Part shown: one piece after another, positions 35,781 to 44,305 of the stretch | How the letters are laid out: each line of letters opens with the position of its first letter | Numbering within the stretch: position 1 is the stretch's first letter | NCBI RefSeq assembly: GCF_008632955.1 | Contig: NZ_CP043959.1 | Coordinates: forward strand, 620,001-684,000 | DNA: 64,000 bases | Origin: Streptomyces tendae | GTDB lineage: Bacteria > Actinomycetota > Actinomycetes > Streptomycetales > Streptomycetaceae | Direction of reading: 5' to 3' | Notes under the pieces: generated by a model | The model's input: the letters and a program-made list of their open reading frames with translations, nothing else | Told to the model about the DNA's origin: nothing | Databases searched by the model: none | Program-made: the position numbers and the translations under genes

Positions 35781-36765
35781 CGTCCTCCGGCGCCGCCGAG
35801 CCCCGGACGGACTGCCGGGCCAGCTCGGCGAGCTCCGCGTCCGTGAAGGCGTGGTACCGGCGCGCGATCTCGTACTGCGCCGCCAGCCGGGAGCCGAACA
35901 GCAGCGGGTCGTCCGCGCCCAGCGCCATCGGCACGCCCGCCTCGAACAGCGTGCGCAGGGGGACGTCGGCCAGCTTGTCGTAGACGCCGAGGGCGACGTT
36001 CGACGCGGGGCACACCTCGCAGGTGACGCCCCGGTCCGCGAGCCGCTTCATCAGCCGCGGATCGTCCGCCGCCCGCACGCCGTGGCCGATCCGGTGCGCG
36101 TCCAGGTCGTCCAGGCAGTCGCGGACCGACGCCGGCCCCGCCAGCTCGCCGCCGTGCGGGGCCGACAGCAGCCCGCCCTCCCGTGCGATGGCGAACGCCC
36201 GGTCGAAGTCGCGGGCCATCCCGCGCCGCTCGTCGTTGGAGAGCCCGAAGCCGACGATCCCCCGGTCGGCGTAACGCACCGCGAGGCGGGCCAGCGTGCG
36301 GGCGTCCAGGGGGTGCTTCATCCGGTTGGCGGCCACCAGCACCCGCATTCCGAGCCCGGTGTCGCGGACCGCCGTGTCCACCGCGTCGAGGATGACCTCC
36401 AGCGCCGGGATCAGCCCGCCCAGCCGCGGCGCGTACGACGTCGGGTCGACCTGGATCTCCAGCCAGCCGGAGCCGTCCCGCAGGTCCTCCTCGGCGGCCT
36501 CCCGCACCAGCCGCTGGATGTCCTCGGGCGCTCTGATGCACGAGCGTGCCGCGTCGTACAGACGCTGGAAGCGGAACCAGCCGCGCTCGTCCGTGGCCCG
36601 CAGTCGGGGCGGCTCCCCGCCGGTCAGGGCGTCGGTCAGGGCCTCGGGCAGACGCACCCCGTACTTGTCGGCCAGTTCCATGAGGGTGCTCGGCCGCATG
36701 GACCCGGTGAAGTGCAGATGCAGGTGGGCCTTCGGCAGCTCAGAGACATCACGTACACGCTCCAT
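35725..36765 (-). CDS. add: Adenosine deaminase
   Basis: 346 residues; zinc-dependent deamination of adenosine to inosine. Metal and catalytic motifs in order: KAHLHLHFTGS (HxH), GFGLSNDER, APHGGE (His/Glu), HRIGHGVR, CPASN and LGADDPLLFG (Asp-Asp). The start is taken at the ATG giving MERVRDVSELPKAHLHLH, just before the first metal motif; an in-frame extension of 23 residues to ATG 36834 has no ribosome site. Usual bacterial length is about 330-345. Confidence 0.94.
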   Translation of the reverse strand: MERVRDVSELPKAHLHLHFTGSMRPSTLMELADKYGVRLPEALTDALTGGEPPRLRATDERGWFRFQRLYDAARSCIRAPEDIQRLVREAAEEDLRDGSGWLEIQVDPTSYAPRLGGLIPALEVILDAVDTAVRDTGLGMRVLVAANRMKHPLDARTLARLAVRYADRGIVGFGLSNDERRGMARDFDRAFAIAREGGLLSAPHGGELAGPASVRDCLDDLDAHRIGHGVRAADDPRLMKRLADRGVTCEVCPASNVALGVYDKLADVPLRTLFEAGVPMALGADDPLLFGSRLAAQYEIARRYHAFTDAELAELARQSVRGSAAPEDVKEKLLSGVDAWLTAPVG

Positions 36766-36840
36766 TCGCCGATCCTGCCGCACGTTCCGGCCGTGCCGGT
36801 AGCGCTTTCGCCGTTCGTGGTCTTGCTCGCACACATGAAC

Positions 36841-36871
36841 GGGGGCGCCCGGAAGGAATCCGGGCGCCCCC
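36841..36871 (-). terminator. Terminator after aspC
   Basis: Perfect 13-bp stem (36841-36853 with 36859-36871) and five-base loop, between the aspC stop and the add gene on the same strand. Confidence 0.85.
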
Positions 36872-36891
36872 GATGCGGAAGGGACGGGGTG

Positions 36892-38118
36892 TCAGTCCCG
36901 CGCCTCCGCCAGCAGCTTCTGGATCCGGCTCACGCCCTCGACGAGGTCCTCGTCGCCCAGCGCGTAGGACAGCCGCAGGTAGCCCGGCGTGCCGAACGCC
37001 TCACCCGGGACCACCGCGACCTCGGCCTCCTCCAGGATGAGCGCCGCGAGCTCTACGGAGTTCTGCGGACGCTTGCCGCGGATCTCCTTGCCGATCAGTG
37101 CCTTCACCGACGGGTAGGCGTAGAACGCGCCCTCGGGCTCGGGGCAGACCACGCCGTCGATCTCGTTGAGCATCCGCACGATGGTCTTCCGGCGCCGGTC
37201 GAACGCCTCGCGCATCGTCGCCACCGCGTCCAGGTCGCCGGAGACGGCGGCGAGAGCGGCGGCCTGGGCGACGTTCGACACGTTCGACGTGGCGTGCGAC
37301 TGCAGGTTGGTCGCGGCCTTCACCACGTCCTTCGGGCCGATGACCCAGCCGACCCGCCAGCCGGTCATCGCGTACGTCTTGGCGACGCCGTTGACCACGA
37401 CGCACTTGTCGCGCAGCTCGGGCAGGAGCGCGGGCAGGGACACGGAGACGGCGTCGCCGTACACGAGGTGCTCGTAGATCTCGTCGGTGAGCACCCACAG
37501 GCCGTGCTCGACGGCCCACTTGCCGATGGCCTCGGTCTCGGCCTCGCTGTAGACCGCGCCGGTCGGGTTCGACGGGGAGACGAACAGGACGACCTTCGTC
37601 TTCTCGGTGCGGGCCGCATCCAGCTGCTCCACGCTGACGCGGTAGCCGGTGGTCTCGTCGGCGACGACCTCGACCGGGACACCGCCCGCGAGCCGGATCG
37701 ACTCCGGGTACGTCGTCCAGTACGGCGCCGGGACGATGACCTCGTCGCCCGGGTCGAGGATCGCGGCGAAGGCCTCGTAGATGGCCTGCTTGCCGCCGTT
37801 GGTGACGAGGATCTGGGACGGGTCGACCTCGTAGCCGGAGTCGCGCAGCGTCTTGGCGGCGATCGCGTTCTTCAGCTCGGGCAGGCCGCCGGCCGGCGTG
37901 TACCGGTGGAACCTCGGGTTCTTGCAGGCCTCGATCGCGGCCTCGACGATGTAGTCCGGCGTCGGGAAGTCGGGCTCACCGGCGCCGAAGCCGATCACCG
38001 GTCGCCCGGCGGCCTTGAGGGCCTTGGCCTTGGCGTCCACGGCGAGGGTGGCGGACTCGGAGATCGCGCCGACTCGGGCGGAGACCCGGCGCTCGGTGGG
38101 AGGGGTTGCAGCGCTCAT
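36892..38118 (-). CDS. aspC: Aspartate aminotransferase, class I
   Basis: 408 residues. PLP-dependent transamination of aspartate and 2-oxoglutarate. PLP lysine is in [31 protein letters not shown] and [12 protein letters not shown] hold the cofactor-contacting Asn, Asp and Tyr; the C-terminal arginine is in YLRLSYALG. The [14 protein letters not shown] is chosen by homology-like length. Divergent from tRNA-Trp. Confidence 0.94.
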   Translation of the reverse strand: MSAATPPTERRVSARVGAISESATLAVDAKAKALKAAGRPVIGFGAGEPDFPTPDYIVEAAIEACKNPRFHRYTPAGGLPELKNAIAAKTLRDSGYEVDPSQILVTNGGKQAIYEAFAAILDPGDEVIVPAPYWTTYPESIRLAGGVPVEVVADETTGYRVSVEQLDAARTEKTKVVLFVSPSNPTGAVYSEAETEAIGKWAVEHGLWVLTDEIYEHLVYGDAVSVSLPALLPELRDKCVVVNGVAKTYAMTGWRVGWVIGPKDVVKAATNLQSHATSNVSNVAQAAALAAVSGDLDAVATMREAFDRRRKTIVRMLNEIDGVVCPEPEGAFYAYPSVKALIGKEIRGKRPQNSVELAALILEEAEVAVVPGEAFGTPGYLRLSYALGDEDLVEGVSRIQKLLAEARD

Positions 38119-38286
38119 GCGCCCATCGTTCCAGACACGAAACACAGTCGGCACAGCGGTTTCACGGACTGAACAACACCGGGCAAACCGCTGAACACCA
38201 GTCCGAGCGGCGCGTTCGCCGACGGCGTGGCCAGGACGATCTTCGGCCGTCGTACGGCCGGTGCGGCCCCTCGCAGGCACTTTCTG

Positions 38287-38316
38287 TTCGACGCCCGGCC
38301 CAGGAACACGTACACT
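38287..38316 (+). promoter_or_regulatory. Candidate promoter upstream of tRNA-Trp
   Basis: TTCGAC, 18 bp, TACACT. It would start transcription near 38323 and give an 80-base leader before tRNA-Trp. The rest of the 283-bp gap between aspC and tRNA-Trp shows nothing else that I can support. Confidence 0.4.
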
Positions 38317-38401
38317 CACACCTCGTTGGCCTTCAGCGGTCCGCGCTCAGCCGGTGCACACCAAGCTTCCGGTCGGATGCGGTACGTTGGGGGACGCACA
38401 A

Positions 38402-38474
38402 AGGGTCGTAGCTCAATTGGTAGAGCACTGGTCTCCAAAACCAGCGGTTGGGGGTTCAAGTCCCTCCGGCCCTG
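38402..38474 (+). tRNA. tRNA-Trp (anticodon CCA)
   Basis: AGGGTCG pairs with CGGCCCT (one G-T pair), anticodon loop CTCCAAA, discriminator G. No encoded CCA. It precedes secE by about 110 bp, the usual actinobacterial order. Confidence 0.96.
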
Positions 38475-38582
38475 CTACACACTCCTTCGCCAGGATGTGT
38501 GCGCATGTACGTACAGCAATGCACCGCCGTGCGGCTCAGACCGGGCGCGGCACGGCCACGACCCGGAATCAGGTGAGGACGA

Positions 38583-38864
38583 GTGACGGACGCCGTGGGC
38601 TCCATCGACATGCCTGATGCCCAGGACGCGGCAGACTCCAAGAAGCCTCGTAAGGGCGGCAAGCGGGCCAAGAAGGGCCCCCTGAAGCGCCTTGCGCTCT
38701 TCTACCGCCAGATCGTCGCGGAGCTTCGCAAGGTTGTCTGGCCCACCCGCAACCAGCTGACGTCGTACACGACCGCGGTGATCGTCTTCGTGGTCCTGAT
38801 GATCGGCCTGATCACCCTGATCGACTATGGCCTCAGTCACGCCGCCAAGTACGTCTTCGGCTGA
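38583..38864 (+). CDS. secE: Preprotein translocase subunit SecE
   Basis: 93 residues, GTG start. Basic cytoplasmic N-terminus ([14 protein letters not shown]), amphipathic helix [20 protein letters not shown] (family signature) and a single membrane helix ([20 protein letters not shown]). It clamps SecY in the Sec channel. Operon with nusG, 80 bp downstream. Confidence 0.95.
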   Translation: MTDAVGSIDMPDAQDAADSKKPRKGGKRAKKGPLKRLALFYRQIVAELRKVVWPTRNQLTSYTTAVIVFVVLMIGLITLIDYGLSHAAKYVFG

Positions 38865-38944
38865 TCCCCGAGCGAAGAGCGCCGAGGTACCCGGCGCTCC
38901 TTTCGCATGTTCCACCCCTATGTATCCAGGAAGAAGCAGCCACC

Positions 38945-39787
38945 GTGTCTGACCCGAACGTGAACGACGCCGTCGAGCCTTACGGCGAAGGGGCCGAGTC
39001 CGCCGAGGACGCGCCCGCCGCCGTCGAGGCCACGGTCGTCGAGGACACCGAGGCCCCCGCAGAGGCCGAGGCTGCCGACACCACCGACGGCGAGGCCGTC
39101 GAGGGTGAGACCGACGAGGACGAGTCCGCCGAAGCCGCGGAAGCGGCCGAGGAGGAGCCCGAGGACGACCGCGACCCGGTCGAGAAGCTCCGTGAGGAGC
39201 TGCGGTCCCTGCCCGGCGAGTGGTACGTCATCCACACCTACGCGGGCTACGAGAACCGCGTGAAGACCAACCTCGAGCAGCGCGCCGTCTCGCTGAACGT
39301 CGAGGACTACATCTTCCAGGCCGAGGTGCCGCAGGAAGAGGTCGTCCAGATCAAGAACGGCGACCGCAAGACGATCAAGCAGAACAAGCTCCCGGGCTAC
39401 GTCCTGGTCCGCATGGACCTGACGAACGAGTCCTGGGGTGTCGTGCGCAACACTCCCGGTGTCACCGGCTTCGTGGGCAACGCCTACGACCCGTACCCCC
39501 TGACCCTGGACGAGATCGTCAAGATGCTCGCCCCGGAGGCCGAGGAGAAGGCCGCCCGCGAGGCCGCCGAGGCCGAGGGCAAGCCGGCGCCGCAGCGCAA
39601 GGTCGAGGTCCAGGTGCTGGACTTCGAGGTCGGCGACTCGGTCACCGTCACCGACGGTCCGTTCGCCACGCTCCAGGCGACCATCAACGAGATCAACCCC
39701 GACTCCAAGAAGGTCAAGGGTCTGGTGGAGATCTTCGGCCGCGAGACGCCGGTCGAGCTCTCCTTCGACCAGATCCAGAAGAACTAG
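38945..39787 (+). CDS. nusG: Transcription termination/antitermination factor NusG
   Basis: 280 residues. The NGN domain begins at [20 protein letters not shown] and has [11 protein letters not shown] and TPGVTGFVG; the KOW domain is [21 protein letters not shown]. NusG bridges RNA polymerase with Rho or ribosomes. The first 90 residues are a very acidic extension (Glu/Asp/Ala-rich), absent from E. coli NusG (181 residues) but usual in actinobacteria. GTG start. Confidence 0.95.
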   Translation: MSDPNVNDAVEPYGEGAESAEDAPAAVEATVVEDTEAPAEAEAADTTDGEAVEGETDEDESAEAAEAAEEEPEDDRDPVEKLREELRSLPGEWYVIHTYAGYENRVKTNLEQRAVSLNVEDYIFQAEVPQEEVVQIKNGDRKTIKQNKLPGYVLVRMDLTNESWGVVRNTPGVTGFVGNAYDPYPLTLDEIVKMLAPEAEEKAAREAAEAEGKPAPQRKVEVQVLDFEVGDSVTVTDGPFATLQATINEINPDSKKVKGLVEIFGRETPVELSFDQIQKN

Positions 39788-39819
39788 CCCTTCTGGACCG
39801 GCTGTTGCACAGCTTCCGC

Positions 39820-39866
39820 GCAGGTCAGGCGAACGCTCGCGCGTTTGTCTGACCTGCTCGGTTTTT
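39820..39866 (+). terminator. Intrinsic terminator after nusG
   Basis: Stem of 17 pairs including two G-U (39820-39836 with 39841-39857), loop TCGC, then CTCGGTTTTT. Separates secE-nusG from rplKA. Confidence 0.85.
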
Positions 39867-39892
39867 GGCCGCGCATCCATACCCGTTATCGT
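39865..39892 (+). promoter_or_regulatory. Candidate promoter of rplK-rplA
   Basis: TTGGCC, 16 bp, TATCGT, directly after the nusG terminator and about 72 bp before rplK. Confidence 0.45.
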
Positions 39893-39964
39893 TGTGCGGT
39901 ATGCCTGCGTCCTGGTTGTCGCCAGGACGCCGGCAGGACCCGAATCGAAAGGACCCGGAGAGCC

Positions 39965-40399
39965 ATGCCTCCCAAGAAGAAGAAGGTCACGGGGCTCATC
40001 AAGCTCCAGATCCAGGCCGGTGCCGCGAACCCGGCCCCGCCGGTCGGCCCCGCGCTGGGCCAGCACGGCGTCAACATCATGGAGTTCTGCAAGGCCTACA
40101 ACGCCGCGACCGAGTCGCAGCGCGGTTGGGTCATCCCGGTGGAGATCACGGTCTACGAGGACCGCTCCTTCACCTTCATCACCAAGACCCCGCCGGCCGC
40201 GAAGATGATCCTCAAGGCCGCGGGCGTGGAGAAGGGCTCCGGCGAGCCGCACAAGACCAAGGTCGCGAAGATCACCGCCGACCAGGTCCGTGAGATCGCC
40301 ACGACCAAGATGCCCGACCTCAACGCCAACGACCTGGACGCCGCGTCGAAGATCATCGCCGGCACCGCCCGTTCCATGGGCATCACGGTCGAGGGCTGA
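39965..40399 (+). CDS. rplK: 50S ribosomal protein L11
   Basis: 144 residues. The N-terminal domain contains [21 protein letters not shown], the proline-rich thiostrepton/GTPase-centre contact; the C-terminal domain binds 23S rRNA. In Streptomyces loss-of-function (relC) alleles of this gene impair ppGpp synthesis. Nothing suggests a resistance variant. ATG after GGAGAGCC. Confidence 0.97.
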
Positions 40400-40480
40400 C
40401 CTCCACCCCCGTAAGCCAAGCAGTAGTGGCAGGGCCGGCTCGGCCCGGACCACAACTCCTCGAACGCACAGGAGCTTTCA

Positions 40481-41206
40481 GTGAGCAAGCGCAGCAAGTC
40501 TCTCCGCGCTGCGGACGCCAAGATCGACCGGGAGAAGCTGTACGCCCCGCTCGAGGCCGTCCGTCTCGCCAAGGAGACGTCCACGACCAAGTTCGACGGC
40601 ACCGTCGAGGTCGCCTTCCGTCTGGGTGTCGACCCGCGCAAGGCCGACCAGATGGTCCGTGGCACCGTGAACCTCCCGCACGGCACCGGTAAGACCGCCC
40701 GGGTCCTGGTCTTCGCGACCGGTGACCGTGCCGAGGCCGCACGCGCCGCGGGCGCCGACATCGTCGGCGCCGACGAGCTGATCGACGAGGTGTCGAAGGG
40801 CCGTCTGGACTTCGACGCCGTCGTCGCCACCCCGGACCTCATGGGCAAGGTCGGCCGCCTCGGCCGCGTGCTCGGTCCCCGTGGTCTGATGCCGAACCCG
40901 AAGACCGGCACCGTGACCCCGGACGTCACCAAGGCCGTCAACGACATCAAGGGCGGCAAGATCGAGTTCCGTGTCGACAAGCACGCGAACCTGCACTTCA
41001 TCATCGGCAAGACGTCGTTCGACGACACCAAGCTGGTGGAGAACTACGGCGCGGCCCTGGAGGAGATCCTCCGTCTGAAGCCGTCCGCCGCCAAGGGTCG
41101 CTACATCAAGAAGGCCGCGCTCACCACCACGATGGGCCCCGGCATTCCGCTCGACCCGAACCGCACCCGCAACCTCCTCGTCGAGGAGGACCCGGCCGCC
41201 GTCTGA
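40481..41206 (+). CDS. rplA: 50S ribosomal protein L1
   Basis: 241 residues, GTG with AGGAGC upstream. Signature [19 protein letters not shown] is present. L1 binds the L1 stalk of 23S rRNA and can repress its own mRNA in several bacteria. Second gene of rplKA, closed by a strong terminator. Confidence 0.97.
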   Translation: MSKRSKSLRAADAKIDREKLYAPLEAVRLAKETSTTKFDGTVEVAFRLGVDPRKADQMVRGTVNLPHGTGKTARVLVFATGDRAEAARAAGADIVGADELIDEVSKGRLDFDAVVATPDLMGKVGRLGRVLGPRGLMPNPKTGTVTPDVTKAVNDIKGGKIEFRVDKHANLHFIIGKTSFDDTKLVENYGAALEEILRLKPSAAKGRYIKKAALTTTMGPGIPLDPNRTRNLLVEEDPAAV

Positions 41207-41250
41207 GCCGGGTGAGCCGGCCGACGGGCCGGTGTGCGCACGCATCGAAG

Positions 41251-41294
41251 AACCCGTCCTCACACCCAACTCGGGTGGGGGGACGGGTTTTTTC
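41251..41294 (+). terminator. Intrinsic terminator after rplA
   Basis: Outer stem AACCCGTCC/GGACGGGTT (41251-41259, 41281-41289), inner stem CACCC/GGGTG, followed by a run of Ts to 41293, a classical U-tract that is rare in this genome. Confidence 0.92.
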
Positions 41295-41374
41295 GTACGC
41301 CAGTGTCGGCGCGGTGGGTTACCGTGCACAGGAATCACACACGGAGCACGGCGAAACATCAGGGGTGGGTATTC

Positions 41375-42316
41375 ATGGCCATGGCCGCATGGAAGCGCGC
41401 GGGTGTCTGTCTGACGGCCGCAGCGGTCGTCGTGGGCCTCGCGGGGTGCCAGGACGGTGACGGGGGCGGGAGCAAGAAGGCCGGAGGCTCGTCCGGCTCC
41501 GAGGCCCAGACGCAGAACGAGGCGACCGAGGTCCTCCAGGCCGCGTTCAAGAAGACGTCCGAGGCGAAGTCCTCGAAGGTCCGGATGACGATGACCATGC
41601 CGGCCGGGCTGGACGGCGGCGGCACCGTGGAGATGTCCGGTGTCCAGGGGTGGGACCCGGCCGTCATGGACGTCACCATGAAGGGCTCGGCCCTCGCCGC
41701 GGGCTCCCCGGACGGGCCCCAGGAGGCCCGCATGATCATGCTGGACGGCGTCATGTACATGGACATGGGTGCCGAGCAGGCCGCGCAGATGGACGGCAAG
41801 CGCTGGATGAAGATGGACTTCAAGGCCCTCGCCGACGCGACCGGCGACCCGGAGGTCCAGAAGCAGATGACCGGCGGCCTGGAGAACATGAACCAGGACC
41901 CGGCGCAGCAGCTGGCCATGCTGCTGGGCTCGCCCAGCCTGAAGCACGTGGGCCCGGAGAAGGTCGACGGCGTCGAGACGCAGCACTACAAGGGCACGCT
42001 GACCGTCGAGGAGATGCTCGACACCAACAAGGCGCTCGACGGGCTGTTCACCAAGGCCGAGCGCGAGCAGCTCGTCGCCAACATGAAGAAGACGGGCCTG
42101 AAGGGCTACGACACCGAGGTCTGGGTCAACGAGGACGACTACCCGGCCAAGATGGTCGTCGGCATGACCATGGACCAGGGCACGATGAAGATGACCGCCC
42201 ACTACTCGGACTACGGCGCCAAGGCCGAGGTGAAGGCGCCGGCCGCGGGCGAGACCTTCGACTTCATGCAGCTGATGAAGGAGCTGGAGTCGCTGGGCGC
42301 GGGGGCGGCTTCCTAG
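41375..42316 (+). CDS. Secreted lipoprotein, LppX/LprG-like
   Basis: 313 residues. Signal peptide with lipobox VVGLAGC, so it is lipidated at Cys27 or close and anchored outside the membrane; the next 20 residues are a Gly/Ser/Lys linker. The mature domain has repeated amphipathic strands rich in Met (VRMTMTMPAGLDGG; DVTMKGSALAAG; YMDMGAEQAAQMDGKRWMKMDF), typical of the LppX/LprAFG half-barrel fold that binds lipids. Met content is notably high. It sits alone between rplA and rplJ. ATG 41375; ATG 41381 is an in-frame alternative. Confidence 0.85.
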   Translation: MAMAAWKRAGVCLTAAAVVVGLAGCQDGDGGGSKKAGGSSGSEAQTQNEATEVLQAAFKKTSEAKSSKVRMTMTMPAGLDGGGTVEMSGVQGWDPAVMDVTMKGSALAAGSPDGPQEARMIMLDGVMYMDMGAEQAAQMDGKRWMKMDFKALADATGDPEVQKQMTGGLENMNQDPAQQLAMLLGSPSLKHVGPEKVDGVETQHYKGTLTVEEMLDTNKALDGLFTKAEREQLVANMKKTGLKGYDTEVWVNEDDYPAKMVVGMTMDQGTMKMTAHYSDYGAKAEVKAPAAGETFDFMQLMKELESLGAGAAS

Positions 42317-42342
42317 TCCCCCGAGCCGGCCTCCGAGCCGTC

Positions 42343-42374
42343 GGCTCCCGGCGCCCAGGAGTGCGCCGGGAGCC
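42343..42374 (+). terminator. Terminator after the lipoprotein gene
   Basis: Perfect 12-bp stem GGCTCCCGGCGC (42343-42354) with 42363-42374 and an eight-base loop. Confidence 0.85.
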
Positions 42375-42388
42375 CCCGTTCGGCCGAT

Positions 42389-42418
42389 TTGCCTCACGCC
42401 GATCCGTTCACGTAGTCT
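42389..42418 (+). promoter_or_regulatory. Candidate promoter of rplJ-rplL
   Basis: TTGCCT, 18 bp, TAGTCT. It implies a leader of about 240 bases before rplJ, a length expected for an L10-leader. Confidence 0.6.
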
Positions 42419-42572
42419 TCCACCGAAGCCAAAGACCGCTGGTCGTTGCCGTGCGCTCGTACGAGGGCACGGTGGCCGAAGGATCCGCTGAACTGCGGAC
42501 GACCCGCGTAGGTGACATTGGAAGAGTTCCCGGGAGACCGCCGCCGAAAGGCGCGGAGAACCGGTTGAGCTT

Positions 42573-42607
42573 CGCCCCGTGCGCCTGCGCCCGGGGCGTT
42601 TCGTTTT
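42573..42607 (+). promoter_or_regulatory. Attenuator-like hairpin in the rplJ leader
   Basis: CGCCCCG (42573-42579) pairs with CGGGGCG (42592-42598), then TTTCGTTTT: an intrinsic terminator lying inside the leader, 60 bp before rplJ. In other bacteria the L10(L12)4 complex binds this leader to repress rplJL; the upstream 42480-42560 segment could hold the binding structure, but I cannot fold it reliably. Confidence 0.55.
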
Positions 42608-42665
42608 CCCCAGTCCTCCTTCGGGTCCGCGCGGTCCGAATCACCCGGAAGGAGGCCGAGGCTCT

Positions 42666-43196
42666 ATGGCGAGGCCCGACAAGGCTGCCGCGGTTGCCGA
42701 GCTGACGGACAAGTTCCGCAGCTCCAACGCCGCCGTGCTGACCGAGTACCGCGGTCTCACCGTGGCGCAGCTCAAGACGCTGCGTCGTTCGCTCGGTGAG
42801 AACGCCCAGTACGCCGTGGTGAAGAACACGCTGACCAAGATTGCGGCCAACGAGGCCGGGATCACGCTCGACGACCAGCTCTTCGCTGGCCCGACGGCGG
42901 TCGCCTTCGTCACCGGTGACCCGGTGGAGTCGGCGAAGGGTCTTCGTGACTTCGCCAAGGAAAACCCGAATCTCGTCATCAAGGGCGGTGTCCTTGACGG
43001 CAAGGCGCTGTCCGCCGACGAGATCAAGAAGCTTGCGGACCTCGAGTCCCGCGAGGTTCTGCTCTCCAAGCTGGCCGGTGCCTTCAAGGCGAAGCAGTCC
43101 CAGGCTGCCTCCGTCTTCCAGGCGCTGCCGTCGAAGCTCGTCCGCACCGTGGACGCGCTCCGTGCCAAGCAGGACGAGCAGGGCGGTGCCGAGTAA
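42666..43196 (+). CDS. rplJ: 50S ribosomal protein L10
   Basis: 176 residues. Typical start [31 protein letters not shown] and KNTLTKIAA; the C-terminal helix binds L7/L12 dimers to form the stalk. ATG preceded by GGAAGGAGG. Followed by rplL after 138 bp that contain no other support-able feature. Confidence 0.97.
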   Translation: MARPDKAAAVAELTDKFRSSNAAVLTEYRGLTVAQLKTLRRSLGENAQYAVVKNTLTKIAANEAGITLDDQLFAGPTAVAFVTGDPVESAKGLRDFAKENPNLVIKGGVLDGKALSADEIKKLADLESREVLLSKLAGAFKAKQSQAASVFQALPSKLVRTVDALRAKQDEQGGAE

Positions 43197-43334
43197 CTCG
43201 GCTCGCTTTCCGATCCTCGCCGCCTGAGGTGAGGGTCGACGCGGGCCCGACGTCTACGGAGTAATGCCGTCAGGCATACGCCCGCCTCACCCCGTACATC
43301 CGGCACCTGCCGATTTAGTGGAAGGACCGCCATC

Positions 43335-43724
43335 ATGGCGAAGCTCAGCCAGGAAGACCTGCTCGCGCAGTTCGAGGAGATGACCCTCATCGAGCTCTCC
43401 GAGTTCGTGAAGGCCTTCGAGGAGAAGTTCGACGTCACCGCCGCCGCTGCCGCGCCGGTCGTCGTTGCCGGTGGTGCCGGTGGTGGCGCCGCCGCCGAGG
43501 CCCCCGAGGAGAAGGACGAGTTCGACGTCGTCCTCACCGGTGCCGGCGACAAGAAGATCCAGGTCATCAAGGTCGTGCGTGAGCTGACCTCCCTGGGTCT
43601 GAAGGAGGCCAAGGACCTCGTGGACGGCACCCCGAAGCCGGTCCTGGAGAAGGTCAACAAGGAGGCCGCGGACAAGGCTGCCGAGTCCCTCAAGGCCGCC
43701 GGCGCCTCCGTCGAGGTCAAGTAA
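43335..43724 (+). CDS. rplL: 50S ribosomal protein L7/L12
   Basis: 129 residues. N-terminal dimerisation domain ([21 protein letters not shown]), Ala/Gly/Val hinge ([20 protein letters not shown]) and the C-terminal factor-binding domain with [25 protein letters not shown]. Recruits EF-Tu and EF-G, both encoded downstream. ATG after GGAAGGACC. Confidence 0.97.
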   Translation: MAKLSQEDLLAQFEEMTLIELSEFVKAFEEKFDVTAAAAAPVVVAGGAGGGAAAEAPEEKDEFDVVLTGAGDKKIQVIKVVRELTSLGLKEAKDLVDGTPKPVLEKVNKEAADKAAESLKAAGASVEVK

Positions 43725-43781
43725 CACCTTCCGGGTCCGACAGGATCCGACACGCGTCCCACGGGGCGTGTAACGCTCAAG

Positions 43782-43823
43782 CGCCGAGGAGCGATCATCC
43801 ATCCGGGTGGTCGCTCTTCGGCG
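43782..43823 (+). terminator. Hairpin between rplL and rpoB
   Basis: CGCCGAGGAGCGA (43782-43794) pairs with TCGCTCTTCGGCG (43811-43823) with one G-T pair. There is no T tract, so it may act as a partial terminator or processing site, as known between rplL and rpoB in other bacteria. The remainder of this 580-bp gap holds the rpoB promoter and no gene. Confidence 0.65.
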
Positions 43824-44112
43824 TACCGGGGGGTCGGCGGCGACTGCCTTGCACCCGGGACGGCGGGGGGTATGGTGATCTTCGTTGTGCCTCCGAGGGG
43901 CCGCGGAGATGAGCCGGCCGGCGGCGGTTCGAACAAGGGGGGCCCTTGACGAACCGCACGCAGCGCGCAATTCTCAGGACGCGTCGTCACAAGGATCCGA
44001 ATCCGAGGCATGGATCGACGGCAAAGAGGGCAGTATCACGGTGCGTTGAGGGCAGCGCCTTGCCGCAGGAGTTGAGTACAACGAGGGCCTCCAACCGGTC
44101 TCGTACACCGCA

Positions 44113-44142
44113 TTGGACATCAGTGTGCCAAGTGGCTACACT
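44113..44142 (+). promoter_or_regulatory. Promoter of rpoBC
   Basis: TTGGAC (44113-44118), 18 bp, TACACT (44137-44142), a strong housekeeping promoter about 155 bp upstream of rpoB. It would let rpoBC be transcribed independently of rplJL. Confidence 0.7.
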
Positions 44143-44305
44143 GTCCCTTTGCGCTGCCTGTTAGCTGTCCCCTGCCCGTCACCAGGGGCATGCCCTCACT
44201 CGAGCACGGACGACCGGATCCTTTCCGACCTGGAATGTCCGTCCCCGCGCCCAGTGGGGGGCCGGTACGCGCGTAGTGAGTCCGAGCCCTCGGAAGGACC
44301 CCCTC

